From Endobacterium cereale (lineage in GTDB: Bacteria > Pseudomonadota > Alphaproteobacteria > Rhizobiales > Rhizobiaceae): a stretch of 64,000 nucleotides of DNA. The stretch is from positions 514,095-578,094 of the forward strand of contig NZ_WIXI01000050.1 of the NCBI RefSeq assembly GCF_009617585.1. The letters run 5' to 3'. Positions 50,936 to 60,123 of the stretch are shown piece after piece; positions within the stretch are counted from its first letter, which is position 1; every line of letters starts with the position of its first letter. The notes beneath the pieces were generated by a model. It was not told the DNA's origin and did not search any database. It was given only the letters and a program-made list of their open reading frames with translations. The position numbers were made by a program, and so were the translations under genes.

Positions 50936-52146
50936 TTGTAACGATCTTTCCAGTTTGTCAGCCAGCCGATAACCGGGCGATCAGAAAGATCGTAGAATCC
51001 ACCATTGCTCATAGGGATCGGAAGCTCCTGAGAAGCGAGGCTCAGCCTTCTCTGCCGCAAATGGCCGACAATTGCGCGGGCAGAAGCGCCCTCGTCTCCA
51101 CATACCCGTAGGCCAGGGTAGACTTCGAGGAATTTACCCTCCCACATGGTGGCGGCCTCATCTTCCAAGTCATCAACATCAGATTGGGTGATGTCTCCAT
51201 CTTGGATGAGCCGTTCTAGGTTGTCGCGGAAGTGCAGCCGTCTGGTGGTAAACTTAGTATGGAACTCCGTGTTGTCCGCTGCAATGTCGTCGATATCCAC
51301 CAACTGCTTGATGAATGTCTGCTCGGACAGGTTTTCAGGTAATAAAGGTGGGAACTGTCGAAACAGCAGCGTACCGCTACGAGCCTTATCGAAATGTCGT
51401 CGGTATTTTTGATTGAACTCGTCAAAGCTAAGGATAATCTTGCCGCCCGCTTTAACGGTGACGAAGGAATTCTGCCGCACTTCGGAATCGACCGCGTTGA
51501 AAACGTCGTCGATCCGCGACAGATGTATCTGCTTTTCGGCGATAGATGTCTTACAAAGATCGATGATTTCATTCTTTCCCAGCGCGAAAGATAGATTTTG
51601 GAAGAACCGCTCGGAAACACCCCGGTCGAGCGCGAGGACATCATCGACATAGCCCTGGATCGTGATGTCTCTGGTCGAGCCTCTGAGTGACACTATATCC
51701 GCAACGAGTTCAGCATAAGATTTGCCGGATGACTTGAAGGCGTTCAAAGAAGTTAGGAAGGCGTTCTTGTCGTTCTCCGACTTGTTGGATGCAAGCAGGA
51801 AGCTGGTCTCTTTTAGGAAGGCCAGCTGGGAACTTATCGAAGTGCGACCGTCGGCCGGGTCGATAATCAGCTTGCACCAGTTCGAAATCGATTTCCAGAG
51901 GTCTCCATCCAGCGTCGTCAGGTTGATTGGACTACCCTGGGCACTCGTCTGCACCGTATGCTTCAGCTGGACAAGCAATCGCGTGCCGTCGGCTCTCTCG
52001 ACGTGTACGTCGTCCAAGACTTCCAAACCGGCGGTTTGGCCAGCCTTCAGATTCAGCAATTCATTTAGAAAATAATAATACTGATAGTCGAAACCAATCG
52101 ATTTATCTTCTGCGCTAGTCGTATCGACACGCAACTGACCGCTCAT
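50932..52146 (-). CDS. ABC-3C system effector with nuclease-like N-terminal domain
   Basis: This 404-residue protein has an N-terminal restriction-endonuclease-like region: GFDYQYYYFLNELLNL, then LEVLDDVHVE (Glu42, Asp45-Asp46) and LLVQLKHT (Gln60-x-Lys62). This E..DD..QxK spacing matches the PD-(D/E)xK nuclease pattern seen in DUF4297/Cap4-type domains. The C-terminal half, ending ELPIPMSNGGFYDLSDRPVIGW, is the shared ABC-3C C-terminal domain. It is expected to cut DNA when the ATPase detects a trigger such as phage DNA. First gene of the operon. Confidence 0.8.
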   Translation of the reverse strand: MSGQLRVDTTSAEDKSIGFDYQYYYFLNELLNLKAGQTAGLEVLDDVHVERADGTRLLVQLKHTVQTSAQGSPINLTTLDGDLWKSISNWCKLIIDPADGRTSISSQLAFLKETSFLLASNKSENDKNAFLTSLNAFKSSGKSYAELVADIVSLRGSTRDITIQGYVDDVLALDRGVSERFFQNLSFALGKNEIIDLCKTSIAEKQIHLSRIDDVFNAVDSEVRQNSFVTVKAGGKIILSFDEFNQKYRRHFDKARSGTLLFRQFPPLLPENLSEQTFIKQLVDIDDIAADNTEFHTKFTTRRLHFRDNLERLIQDGDITQSDVDDLEDEAATMWEGKFLEVYPGLRVCGDEGASARAIVGHLRQRRLSLASQELPIPMSNGGFYDLSDRPVIGWLTNWKDRYK

Positions 52147-52382
52147 GTTCTGCCCACAAAAATAGTCATCACTTACCCAAAGTTGTTGCCGTATGACGTA
52201 GCAGCTGAAAATTCCTTCATCAATGTAGCTTAATCAGCACGAGGAGTTTAAACGCACATTAGCGCCCCTAAAGACGTCTGCGGAGCTTGGAGAGTTATGG
52301 AGCAAAACAGGCACGTATCGGGCATTTGTTCTGCAGATTTCGGACGGCAATCTGCGTCATATCAACCAGTCCCCTGTAGCCA

Positions 52383-54119
52383 TTAAAAAAGCGCTTCCAG
52401 TTCGTCCATTTTTGCCCACTCGATGCAACCCTCTGGCAACTTCGCTTCGTGGTCGATCAAACCGCGAAATAGTTCAGTCACGACCTTTTTTCGCTCTCCA
52501 TCATCCTGGAGCGCGCGCACAGCCGAATACGGCTTTTCACCAGTTAAGGCAGTATCGAAGAAAGCGGCCTCGAAATGAACTCGTGATGCGACGAGACGGG
52601 TTGTCTTGGCCTCCAGTTGCTTCTCAACTGCCGCCAGTATGTTTCCGTTGGTCGTCCATGCTGGATTGACGATCTCTTTCTGCTCGCCTGTCTTTTTATC
52701 CTTGCTCATGGTCTTAGGAGTATCGGTATCGTGGAGGATCGAATACGAGGCTCCGAACTGATTCAAGATTTTTGCAAGAGAGGCGATGGTGGCCTTCCCT
52801 CGGGCGCGTATTACGTGAATATCAGAGAAGGACTTGTCCTCGTTCATGATTAAACGGAAAGCCGAGTATTCCGTATCTCCCTCGACCAAGACGACGCGAC
52901 CACCAAAGAAAAACTCGGCCACGTAAGGATCATAGAGGTTCAGCAGTTTAAGATTGGCTTTGTCGTCGGAGCTCAACTGTGCAGCCTCCGGGCGGTATAG
53001 CGTCGTACCGACGATCTCACCTTTTGCTTTCCGCTCCACGCGTACGACGGAAGTGTTGTCACGAGAGAGGTCGATGAATACAGGGGAATGTGTTGTCACC
53101 ATCACCTGCCACCCTTCCTTCGACGCCAAGTCGTACAAGACCTTACAGGCGTCACGGATCGCGCTCGGATGCAAGCAAAGCTCCGGCTCGTCGATGAGAA
53201 GAACATTTGCCTTCTTCTGATCGGTCGCGCTGTCTTTAAGAAGCTTCAGAGTCGCCCAAAGCATCGTGCGCCTCGCGCCGCTACCTTGCGACTCTAGGTC
53301 GGACATGTGCCCGTCCTTATGCCCCGTTGTCAGTCGACCGCCGTCTGGGAACAACTTGAGAGCCGATTCTGAAGCGTCAGAAGATTGGATGTATTGGACT
53401 ACATGATCCAGAAAAATCGATGAGACTATATCGTTGAGAGTTTTCTCGGCCTCTTCGATCTTACCTTTGTTATGGTCGAGCGCGAGCTTCTGGAAGTCGT
53501 TTATGTCACCGAGAAGCTTTTCGTATATTTTGACGCCATCCTTTTCGAGTAGCTTGGCGGAATCCAGAATTGCCTTGCTCAACAGGTCATGAATTTGCTT
53601 GGCTTGGGCTTCTGGTGGATCGAACGCCCGAACGGGATGTACGGCAGGGCGGCGAGCGTTGGCGACGTTCGCCCAGCCCCACGGTTTTTTGCTATCCCAG
53701 GCTTGAGAATCCACATTCCAGCCGAAACGAGTCCCTTTGCCAACGGCAGTCCAAACCCATTTTTCCTTCACATACTTGCGGCCTTCGCCAACAACAGGCT
53801 TACCGTCGAGATCACCGAGCCATTGCTTGCCAGGGTCTCCAACAATCACCTCGGTTACCAGCTCTATTTCTACAGGGTTCTCTGGATCGACATTGCCGTT
53901 CGGAAAATCGTCCTGCTTAAGCTGCCCCGCCTTCGATCCTTCACTCATGGCGATCTCATAAGCCCGTAAAATCGAACTTTTTCCTGAGTTATTTGGTCCG
54001 ACGAGGACGACGATGTCATCGAGATCGACCTTCACCGCATTGCTGCCGATGCAACGAAAATTTCTTACGGAAAGCGACCGAAGCTTCCCACGTTCCAAAT
54101 CGACTTGCGCCTCAGCCAT
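52383..54119 (-). CDS. OLD-family ATP-dependent nuclease (ATPase plus Toprim)
   Basis: This 578-residue protein has Walker A GPNNSGKSSI near residue 38, Walker B VLLIDEPELCLHPSA near residue 310, the His switch VTTHSPVFIDL and a C-terminal Toprim domain with VVLVEGDTE and ILHDTDTP. This is the OLD nuclease layout. Class 2 OLD (GajA) goes with a UvrD-type helicase; none is present here, so it is a stand-alone OLD or pairs with an unrelated partner. The ATG at 54119 has GAGGGGG upstream; the in-frame extension to 54293 is not convincing. Confidence 0.85.
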   Translation of the reverse strand: MAEAQVDLERGKLRSLSVRNFRCIGSNAVKVDLDDIVVLVGPNNSGKSSILRAYEIAMSEGSKAGQLKQDDFPNGNVDPENPVEIELVTEVIVGDPGKQWLGDLDGKPVVGEGRKYVKEKWVWTAVGKGTRFGWNVDSQAWDSKKPWGWANVANARRPAVHPVRAFDPPEAQAKQIHDLLSKAILDSAKLLEKDGVKIYEKLLGDINDFQKLALDHNKGKIEEAEKTLNDIVSSIFLDHVVQYIQSSDASESALKLFPDGGRLTTGHKDGHMSDLESQGSGARRTMLWATLKLLKDSATDQKKANVLLIDEPELCLHPSAIRDACKVLYDLASKEGWQVMVTTHSPVFIDLSRDNTSVVRVERKAKGEIVGTTLYRPEAAQLSSDDKANLKLLNLYDPYVAEFFFGGRVVLVEGDTEYSAFRLIMNEDKSFSDIHVIRARGKATIASLAKILNQFGASYSILHDTDTPKTMSKDKKTGEQKEIVNPAWTTNGNILAAVEKQLEAKTTRLVASRVHFEAAFFDTALTGEKPYSAVRALQDDGERKKVVTELFRGLIDHEAKLPEGCIEWAKMDELEALF

Positions 54120-54229
54120 GGCCCCCTCAAAGCAGAAAAAATCTTGTGCGCAAAATCTAATATGCAAACTGCGATTCTTAAAAGTACAATCAGCCCAAAC
54201 TCCCTCATTTGTTTTTGTAGTGGTCTGTT

Positions 54230-55171
54230 TTGACTGAACAATCCTTTCCAGCACCACCTGCTGTGCATCACTATATCCCCATTTTCTATTCAAAACGCTG
54301 GGCTTCTGGAGTGCCGCGTATGTTGACCAGATACGCTCTTTGGCGACCTGGTGTCATCGCGGTTGATCGAAAAGCGCCGAAGGGAGTTGGCTGGGAGCTG
54401 AACGGCTACTCCTTCGATGGCTTTTCCGGAGACGAAGCGGAAGCGGTCGAAAGTCAGCTGATGAAGCCTAAGGACGATTTTGCCAGCAGGATGCTATGCA
54501 GACTGGAAACAAGCGGCGCAGACGGCCACTGGACTGACGATGAACGTTATGCGTGGACGTGGTTCCTAGTTTCACTTCTGGTTCGTGGGCCAGAGGATGT
54601 TCGTTCGGCTAAAGCCAACATCAGCTCCGATTGGGAAAACCCCAATAAACGCATGGAAGGGCGTTATCAGAAACTTTTGGCCGAATTTCCCGAAATGCGT
54701 GGCCACGCTCATCCGACGCTTAAGGAATACATCGCCTCAATGGGACGAGATTACGGAAAAAGATTGGGCGTTAAGATCATGGCTGACATGGCCGATCACC
54801 ACGAGATTTCGACCCGGATTGCCAACATGCACTGGCAGGTGCGAACGATCAGAGGGGGACGCAGACTTCTAACATCAGATCGCCCAGTCCGGCGTGACTA
54901 CCCGTTCCGTTCTAAGAACTCTCTCCTCACGCTTCCTATCGGTCCGAAGCTGGCTTTCATCGCAGCAAACTCGCGCGATGCTATCGACCGATCTTTCCGC
55001 GAGGGAGAGGACGTGTTTGTGCAAAAGAACAATAAGCAGATAGTGCGGCAAGCCCGGCAATTCGCATTTGCATTTGATGACTCTGACCGAGAGTGGGTAG
55101 AACGCAATTTAGCTAAGGAAGCCCAACGCGGCTTTTTTCACTTCATCCGTGGCACCGGAGCGCGTTCATAG
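54230..55171 (+). CDS. DUF4238 protein
   Basis: This 313-residue protein starts with the DUF4238 hallmark HHYIPIFYSKRW (residues 13-24). Other landmarks are a Trp-rich helix RYAWTWFLVSLLVRGPE and LLTSDRPV. DUF4238 is of unknown function but recurs near phage-defence genes; the His-His-Tyr start and a conserved SD-P pattern suggest a nuclease-like active site. The TTG at 54230 is the only start that keeps the conserved N-terminus; no strong ribosome site is seen. It is divergent from the OLD gene (110-base gap). Confidence 0.75.
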   Translation: MTEQSFPAPPAVHHYIPIFYSKRWASGVPRMLTRYALWRPGVIAVDRKAPKGVGWELNGYSFDGFSGDEAEAVESQLMKPKDDFASRMLCRLETSGADGHWTDDERYAWTWFLVSLLVRGPEDVRSAKANISSDWENPNKRMEGRYQKLLAEFPEMRGHAHPTLKEYIASMGRDYGKRLGVKIMADMADHHEISTRIANMHWQVRTIRGGRRLLTSDRPVRRDYPFRSKNSLLTLPIGPKLAFIAANSRDAIDRSFREGEDVFVQKNNKQIVRQARQFAFAFDDSDREWVERNLAKEAQRGFFHFIRGTGARS

Positions 55172-55185
55172 TAGTGCGATTGTTT

Positions 55186-55389
55186 TTAAGACGAGCTGTC
55201 CGGACCGCCCTGTGTCAGGCGCTTCCGCGCTTCATCGGTGATCGTAACTCGTCGCAATTCGACGACAAATTCCTCGCCACCATCTCTGACGATAAGTCTT
55301 TTCGCGGTGCGCACCCGATCAAAAAAGCGTTTCAATTCCGCATCCTGAGAGGATAGCTCAAGGAATTCCGGTGAATTATCGATGACCAT
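55186..55389 (-). CDS. Small antitoxin-like protein
   Basis: This 67-residue protein (FLELSSQDAELKRFFDRVRTAKRLIVRDGGEEFVVELRRVTITDEARKR in pieces) has a strand-helix-strand look, with RDGGEEFVVEL resembling the C-terminal strand of Phd/YefM antitoxins. No family is firmly recognised. AAGG precedes the ATG at 55389. It is convergent with the DUF4238 gene and divergent from the VapC gene, 258 AT-rich bases away. Confidence 0.5.
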   Translation of the reverse strand: MVIDNSPEFLELSSQDAELKRFFDRVRTAKRLIVRDGGEEFVVELRRVTITDEARKRLTQGGPDSSS

Positions 55390-55647
55390 AAGCCTTCTTC
55401 AAGAAGAAATCCTTTGGAGCTGACTAATCTTAAACCGGCGATAAATCGTAATATGAGTTTACATATACAATTTACGAGTTTAGCTCCGAAACAGATATCC
55501 GAGATACATTCAAAATAACTTTATTACAAGTCAGTAAAAATTATCGCGCCGCCGAACAATACTCTGCGATTCGACCAGATTCAGCGATTTAACGATATAT
55601 TTACCAAGAATAGCCAGCCTTCCGCTTAGCCAATGTGGGGACAGGCA

Positions 55648-56178
55648 ATGACGGATAGCTTCTTGCTAGATACATGCGTGCTGAGCGAGGTAAGTAAGCG
55701 CCAGCCCAACCCAAACGTCATACGCTTTCTGGACACAAGCGCCAACCTCTTCCTTCCCGCTGCCGCCCTGATGGAATTTCAGCTTGGGATCGCGGAGGCA
55801 TCCAGTAGCGATCCTGTTCGGGCGGTACGACTGAGTAACTGGTACAGCCGAACAGTCACCGCTGGCCTACCAATCTTAGATACCACCAGGGAGGTCGCGG
55901 AGGTATGGGGCGTCCTTGCTGCCGATCCGAGACTGCGAAACCTAGTCGTTGGCCACGCACGCGCGAAGAAGCCAAGAAATGGGCAGGACCTTCACATCGC
56001 TGCCTGTGCCCTGGTCCATCGCCTTCCGATAGCTACGATGAACGTTAGCGACTTCTCGCTTATTGACCGCTGCTACCCTTTGCCGGGCATATATGATCCG
56101 TTAGGCAATCGCTGGCACGCTCGCATGAGCCCTCTGCAGGTTCAAGAGCAAAGCGCAGTGGCTCCATCGTTCAGGTAG
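55648..56178 (+). CDS. PIN-domain toxin, VapC/FitB type
   Basis: This 176-residue protein is a PIN-domain ribonuclease: FLLDTCVLSEVSK (Asp8), ALMEFQLGIAE (Glu43), and DLHIAACALVHRLPIATMNVSDF in the C-terminal half, giving the acidic Mg2+ site. VapC toxins cleave tRNA or rRNA when free of their antitoxin. No intact vapB is fused or directly upstream; a Phd-like relic lies downstream (about 56225-56345, minus) and a 67-residue gene upstream on the opposite strand. ATG 55648 has GGGGA upstream and is preferred to ATG 55633. Confidence 0.8.
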   Translation: MTDSFLLDTCVLSEVSKRQPNPNVIRFLDTSANLFLPAAALMEFQLGIAEASSSDPVRAVRLSNWYSRTVTAGLPILDTTREVAEVWGVLAADPRLRNLVVGHARAKKPRNGQDLHIAACALVHRLPIATMNVSDFSLIDRCYPLPGIYDPLGNRWHARMSPLQVQEQSAVAPSFR

Positions 56179-56224
56179 GTACAAGGAAAATCCGAAATCC
56201 AGCGGTCTTCCCGCCCCATTTCCG

Positions 56225-56345
56225 AAATGAAATTTATCTACGGATTTTTTAAATGTCGGGAGTTGCCGCGCTAACACCACGGGCCGACCATGCTTGGTTA
56301 TCACGCGCACCGAAGCTCTTGGTGGCCGATTTAGACAGAGATTAG
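56225..56345 (-). pseudogene. Possible relic of a Phd/YefM-type antitoxin
   Basis: On the minus strand, SATKSFG in one frame and VRVITKHGRPVVLARQ in another are the pieces expected around the DNA-binding to toxin-binding junction of Phd antitoxins; about ten residues (typically DAAQREP-like) appear deleted with a frame change. Recognised by eye only. Confidence 0.3.
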
Positions 56346-56457
56346 TGCCGCACAGCCCGCCACCGACCTTAAGACATTCTCTTCCGCTTCGCGCCAGAAG
56401 CGGTCATAAGACCTTGCTGCGATCAGCTTTAGCGGGGCCTTTGTTCCGAGCGACGAA

Positions 56458-57288
56458 CTATCGAAGCTTGAACCCTCGACCTTCGACGGTGGACCTGAGG
56501 TTCTCGCGTCCGTCCATGGAAAGCAGATCGTTTGCGGAAGAGCTTACCGCCCCGACAAAGGTCTTTTCCTTCATGCAGAGGTCCTCGCGGAAATGCTTGA
56601 AAGGTTCCTCGTAAGCGGCAATTCTGGATGCCCGATCCGCTTCATAACGGTTTTGATGTAGGACAACGTCCTGGGATGGGCGCGGCCGCAGTCGCCCCTG
56701 CGCCTCAGGTGCCGGATAGCCAACTACCATGCCGAACGTGACGTAAGCGTAATCGGGCAGCCCGAGCAGATCGGCGACTTCCTTCGACTTGTTACGCATC
56801 CCGCCGATGTAGACGGTGCCCAACCCAAGCGACTCCGCCGCAAGGGCTGCGTTCTGCGCTGCAAGTGCCGCGTCTATGGTTGCCATCACGAATGCATCGA
56901 GATGATCGTGAACAATGGCGCTTCCACCATTCGCCTTCGAAATCCTATTGTTTCTCGACTGGTCAGCGACCCAAAGCAGGAACACTGGGGCGACCTCGAT
57001 GAATGGATTGCCGTGACCGGATGTCCGATAAAGCTCCGATTTCATCTCGGGGTCGGTCACCGCGATCACGCTCCACATATGGAGATTGGACGAAGTCGAG
57101 GCCGACTGAGCTGCTGCCACCATCGTTTCCAGCGCACCATCAGGCAAGGCATCAGGAAGATATCGTCGAACCGAGCGGTGGCTCATCATGTGCTCGATCT
57201 GGTCGTTCCAGATGATGTCTTTCGGTTCATGTCCCATGCCATAACGTTCTTCCAATATCTGCGCCTGGCGGGTGGTCTTGTCAGACAT
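56458..57288 (-). CDS. Nitroreductase family protein (NfsA/flavin reductase type)
   Basis: This 276-residue FMN oxidoreductase has HRSVRRYLPDALPD (residues 37-50, FMN phosphate-binding), QSASTSSNLHMWSVI, and the ESLGLGTVYIGGMRNKSKEVADLLGLP segment. The GMVVGYPAPEAQGRLRPR stretch is typical of NfsA-like NADPH-dependent flavin/nitro reductases. The ATG at 57288 follows AGGAG. It is divergent from a LysR regulator (116-base gap), the common arrangement. Confidence 0.9.
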   Translation of the reverse strand: MSDKTTRQAQILEERYGMGHEPKDIIWNDQIEHMMSHRSVRRYLPDALPDGALETMVAAAQSASTSSNLHMWSVIAVTDPEMKSELYRTSGHGNPFIEVAPVFLLWVADQSRNNRISKANGGSAIVHDHLDAFVMATIDAALAAQNAALAAESLGLGTVYIGGMRNKSKEVADLLGLPDYAYVTFGMVVGYPAPEAQGRLRPRPSQDVVLHQNRYEADRASRIAAYEEPFKHFREDLCMKEKTFVGAVSSSANDLLSMDGRENLRSTVEGRGFKLR

Positions 57289-57404
57289 TCTCAACTCCTG
57301 TCGTTTGTCGTGGACAGGATTTACGTTTCAATGGACAAGAGATTTAGGGCCTCCCGTTGAAATGACTTTCCATGCGGATGGACAATTGAAGAGCAAAGAG
57401 AGCC

Positions 57405-58316
57405 ATGGATCAATTCAGCGCTATCCGAGCGTTCATGAGGATCGTCGAGACGGGGTCGTTATCCAAGGCTGCGATGAGTCTCGAAATGCCGAAATCGACG
57501 GTGAGCAAACTACTGGCTGACCTTGAGATTCATCTGGGCACGAAACTGCTGCAGCGCTCTACACGCAGTGTGGCCCTGACCGCCGAAGGCACGACCTACT
57601 ATGAGCATGTCGGCCAAGTCATGCTCGGCCTGCAGGATGCCGATCTGTCCGTGCGTGAAAGCAGTGCGAGCCCGAGCGGACGTATTCGTATCGACGTGCC
57701 TTCGTCGCTTGCCAACACTCTGGTCATCCCCGCGTTGACGGAATTCCGTGCACTTTATCCGGACATCCAATTGGTCATAGGGATCAGCGACAGACCGGTT
57801 GCACTTATCGAAGAAGCCGTGGATTGCGTGCTCCGGGTTGGCCACCTGCCGGATACCTCATTGATCGCCAGGACGATCTATATGGATCGTCTGATCACTT
57901 GCGCTAGTCCAACCTATCTCGCAACGAGGGACCGGCCCGTGACGCCAGAAGAGCTTCGACAGGGGCACGACATCATCGGGTACTTTTCAGCCCTGACTGG
58001 AGAGGCCCGGCCGCTTGTGTTCAAGCAAGGTGATAGGGTCGTCGAAATCAGCGACACTAATCTGCTCTCAAACGACAGTACGGGCCAGCGCTCCATGATC
58101 CTTTCAGGCTTGGGTATCGGGCAATTGTTCCGCTCGACAGTGGTCACCCATCTGAATACCGGAGCGCTTATCAGCGTCCTGGACGATTGGACGGACTACG
58201 CCGCCCCAGTCTCCATTCTTTATCCTTCATCGAAGAAATTGACGGCCCGGGTTCGTGTCTTCATCGACTGGTTGACGGACCACCTTCGTAGGTCACATGG
58301 CGGTGATCAGATATGA
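57405..58316 (+). CDS. LysR-family regulator of the divergent nitroreductase
   Basis: This 303-residue protein has the LysR winged helix (residues 3-61; FSAIRAFMRIVETGSLSKAAMSLEMPKSTVSKLL in pieces) and an effector domain of the CrgA/DsdC-like group (PSGRIRIDVPSSLANTLVIPAL; DRPVALIEEAVDCVLRVG). It very likely controls the nitroreductase gene. Confidence 0.9.
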   Translation: MDQFSAIRAFMRIVETGSLSKAAMSLEMPKSTVSKLLADLEIHLGTKLLQRSTRSVALTAEGTTYYEHVGQVMLGLQDADLSVRESSASPSGRIRIDVPSSLANTLVIPALTEFRALYPDIQLVIGISDRPVALIEEAVDCVLRVGHLPDTSLIARTIYMDRLITCASPTYLATRDRPVTPEELRQGHDIIGYFSALTGEARPLVFKQGDRVVEISDTNLLSNDSTGQRSMILSGLGIGQLFRSTVVTHLNTGALISVLDDWTDYAAPVSILYPSSKKLTARVRVFIDWLTDHLRRSHGGDQI

Positions 58317-58388
58317 TCTGCTCGCAGTTATGAATGACTGGTTTGGGCCGATGGCCGTCATGACGCAGAAGCGCCAAAGCGGACCTCC

Positions 58389-59315
58389 TTACCCCTTGCC
58401 GTAGAAAAAGAATTTCCTGTCCTCGTCGGCGTGTAAGTCATGATGAGCGATGTGATGGTCGCTTTTAGGAACTGTGTCCGAACAGAGCAGGTATGGAAAA
58501 TTATCAAAGCCAAACTCGGCGACCACAGATTGAATGTCCTTTTCATAACAGGCCAAGAGGGATTTCATGTCTGTAGATGGAAAGCTATCCTTGAATACTC
58601 GGTTATATTTTGGCTGAAAATAACGGATGAACGACGCCTCATACAAGGTAGTGCGCTCGGCTTCATTGGTGCCATAGAGTTTATCGAGGCCGAGGTCTAT
58701 GCGGCTTCCATCCTCGTCTTGCTCTTTCGCATGCGGATTGAAGACTGTGATCAGCCGAGTTCCTGGCATAATCTGTACTAGGAGCACAGACAGACGCCTC
58801 CCATCCGGCACGCCTTGGATTGCTATCTTTTGTAAAGTTTCATGCTTTGATAACCGGTCAAGTGCGCTTCGGCTCCCTGCTTTTCCGAATGCCTGGCCGA
58901 CATAAAGGACATTGAAGTCAAAGCCTCCACACTGCGCGGAAAGCTCCTTTCCAATTGCCCATTGATCTGGCCAGACTTTCTGGCCATTGGGCATCAAAAT
59001 GTAAGCCCCTTGATCTAGCTTCAAAATGCCACCAGCAGGCATCTTTGCTTGCACTGTGTGGCTTTCACCAGAGACGGAGTAAATGAACGACGCCTTATTT
59101 TGTTCTTGTGAAGCCGTCTCAAACTTCACAGTTGGCGTATGACCAATCATATAGATATGGCATTTCTCCGCTTCTGCGGCATGCTCCTCGTGGAAGGTTG
59201 GATCGTATAGCTGATGGGCATCCAGTACGATATTGGACGTGGCTATCAGATTAAGCAGATTCTCGGTGTCAAACCGCATTTGCGACATGCGCGATTCAAG
59301 CTCGTTTTCTGCCAC
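58389..59315 (-). CDS. GIY-YIG-like nuclease domain protein
   Basis: This 308-residue protein has a central GIY-YIG-like core: VLYVGQA (residues 136-142), a helix with RSALDRLSKHETLQKI (149-164), and downstream EASFIRYFQPKYN (226-238), whose Glu and Asn correspond to the Glu and metal-side Asn of GIY-YIG nucleases. The N-terminal about 125 residues form a beta-rich region of unknown function (HIYMIGHTPTVKFETASQEQNKASFIYSVSG in pieces). No family name is recognised. It starts GTG 59315, 65 bases from an IS3 remnant, so its 5' end could be altered. Confidence 0.55.
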   Translation of the reverse strand: MAENELESRMSQMRFDTENLLNLIATSNIVLDAHQLYDPTFHEEHAAEAEKCHIYMIGHTPTVKFETASQEQNKASFIYSVSGESHTVQAKMPAGGILKLDQGAYILMPNGQKVWPDQWAIGKELSAQCGGFDFNVLYVGQAFGKAGSRSALDRLSKHETLQKIAIQGVPDGRRLSVLLVQIMPGTRLITVFNPHAKEQDEDGSRIDLGLDKLYGTNEAERTTLYEASFIRYFQPKYNRVFKDSFPSTDMKSLLACYEKDIQSVVAEFGFDNFPYLLCSDTVPKSDHHIAHHDLHADEDRKFFFYGKG

Positions 59316-59379
59316 TTCGATATACCCTCAACTGGAACTCCAGCGTTTGAGCACTATTCCTACATATCTGCAATCCAGG

Positions 59380-60123
59380 CGAGCCAAAGAGGACAAGCGA
59401 CAGACCGAGCTGCTCCTGAAGGCATGGGAAGGAAGCGGCAAGGTCTACGGTTATCGCAAGCTGCACGACGATCTTCTCGATCAGGGCGAGATGTGCTGCC
59501 CGAACCGGGTTGCGCGTCTGACGCGTCTCGCCGGGATCAAGGCGCAGATCGGCTACAAACGCCGTCCCGGCATATATGGTGGCAGACCGTCTGTCGTCGT
59601 TGATAATACGCTCGACCGGCAATTCGACGTGACGGCTCCAGACACTGCCTGGGTGACGGACATCACCTACATTCGAACCTGCGAGGGCTTCGCCTATCTT
59701 GCCGTTGTCATCGACCTCTATTCACGTCGTGTGATCGGTTGGGCACTGCAGAGCCGCCAAACCACCGATGCTGTTCTCCAGGCTCTGCTTATGGCCGTGT
59801 GGCGACGCAGGCCGAAGGAAAAGGTGCTGATACACTCGGACCAAGGCTCGCAGTTCACCAGCATGGACTGGGCCTCGTTCCTCAAGCACCACAATCTGGT
59901 TCACTCGATGAGCCGTCGCGGCAACTAGCATGACAATGCGGTGGCCGAGAGCTTCTTCAATCTTCTGAAGCGAGAACGGATACGTCGCAGGGTTTACCGT
60001 TCACGCGATGAAGCACGCCAGGACGTGTTCGACTACATCGAAATGTTCTACAACCCGAAACGCAAACATGTCAGAAACGGGATGCTGTCGCCCGTCGAGT
60101 TCGAGAAGCAGCAGAAAATATAA
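59380..60123 (+). pseudogene. IS3-family transposase OrfB, truncated and interrupted
   Basis: The sequence SRRAKEDKRQTELLLKAWE... through WVTDITYIRTCEGFAYLAVVIDLYSRRVIGWAL carries the rve/DDE integrase fold: first Asp in TDITYI, second Asp in HSDQGSQF, third Glu in AVAESFF. The frame is open except for a TAG at 59926-59928 where relatives have GNCHDN-type sequence (GGC AAC TAG CAT GAC). The N-terminal about 50 residues and OrfA are absent. The element is inactive. Confidence 0.85.

Noticed and set aside
52383..54119. Gabija system (GajAB)
   Set aside because: The OLD-type ATPase/nuclease is present but no UvrD-like helicase gene is adjacent.
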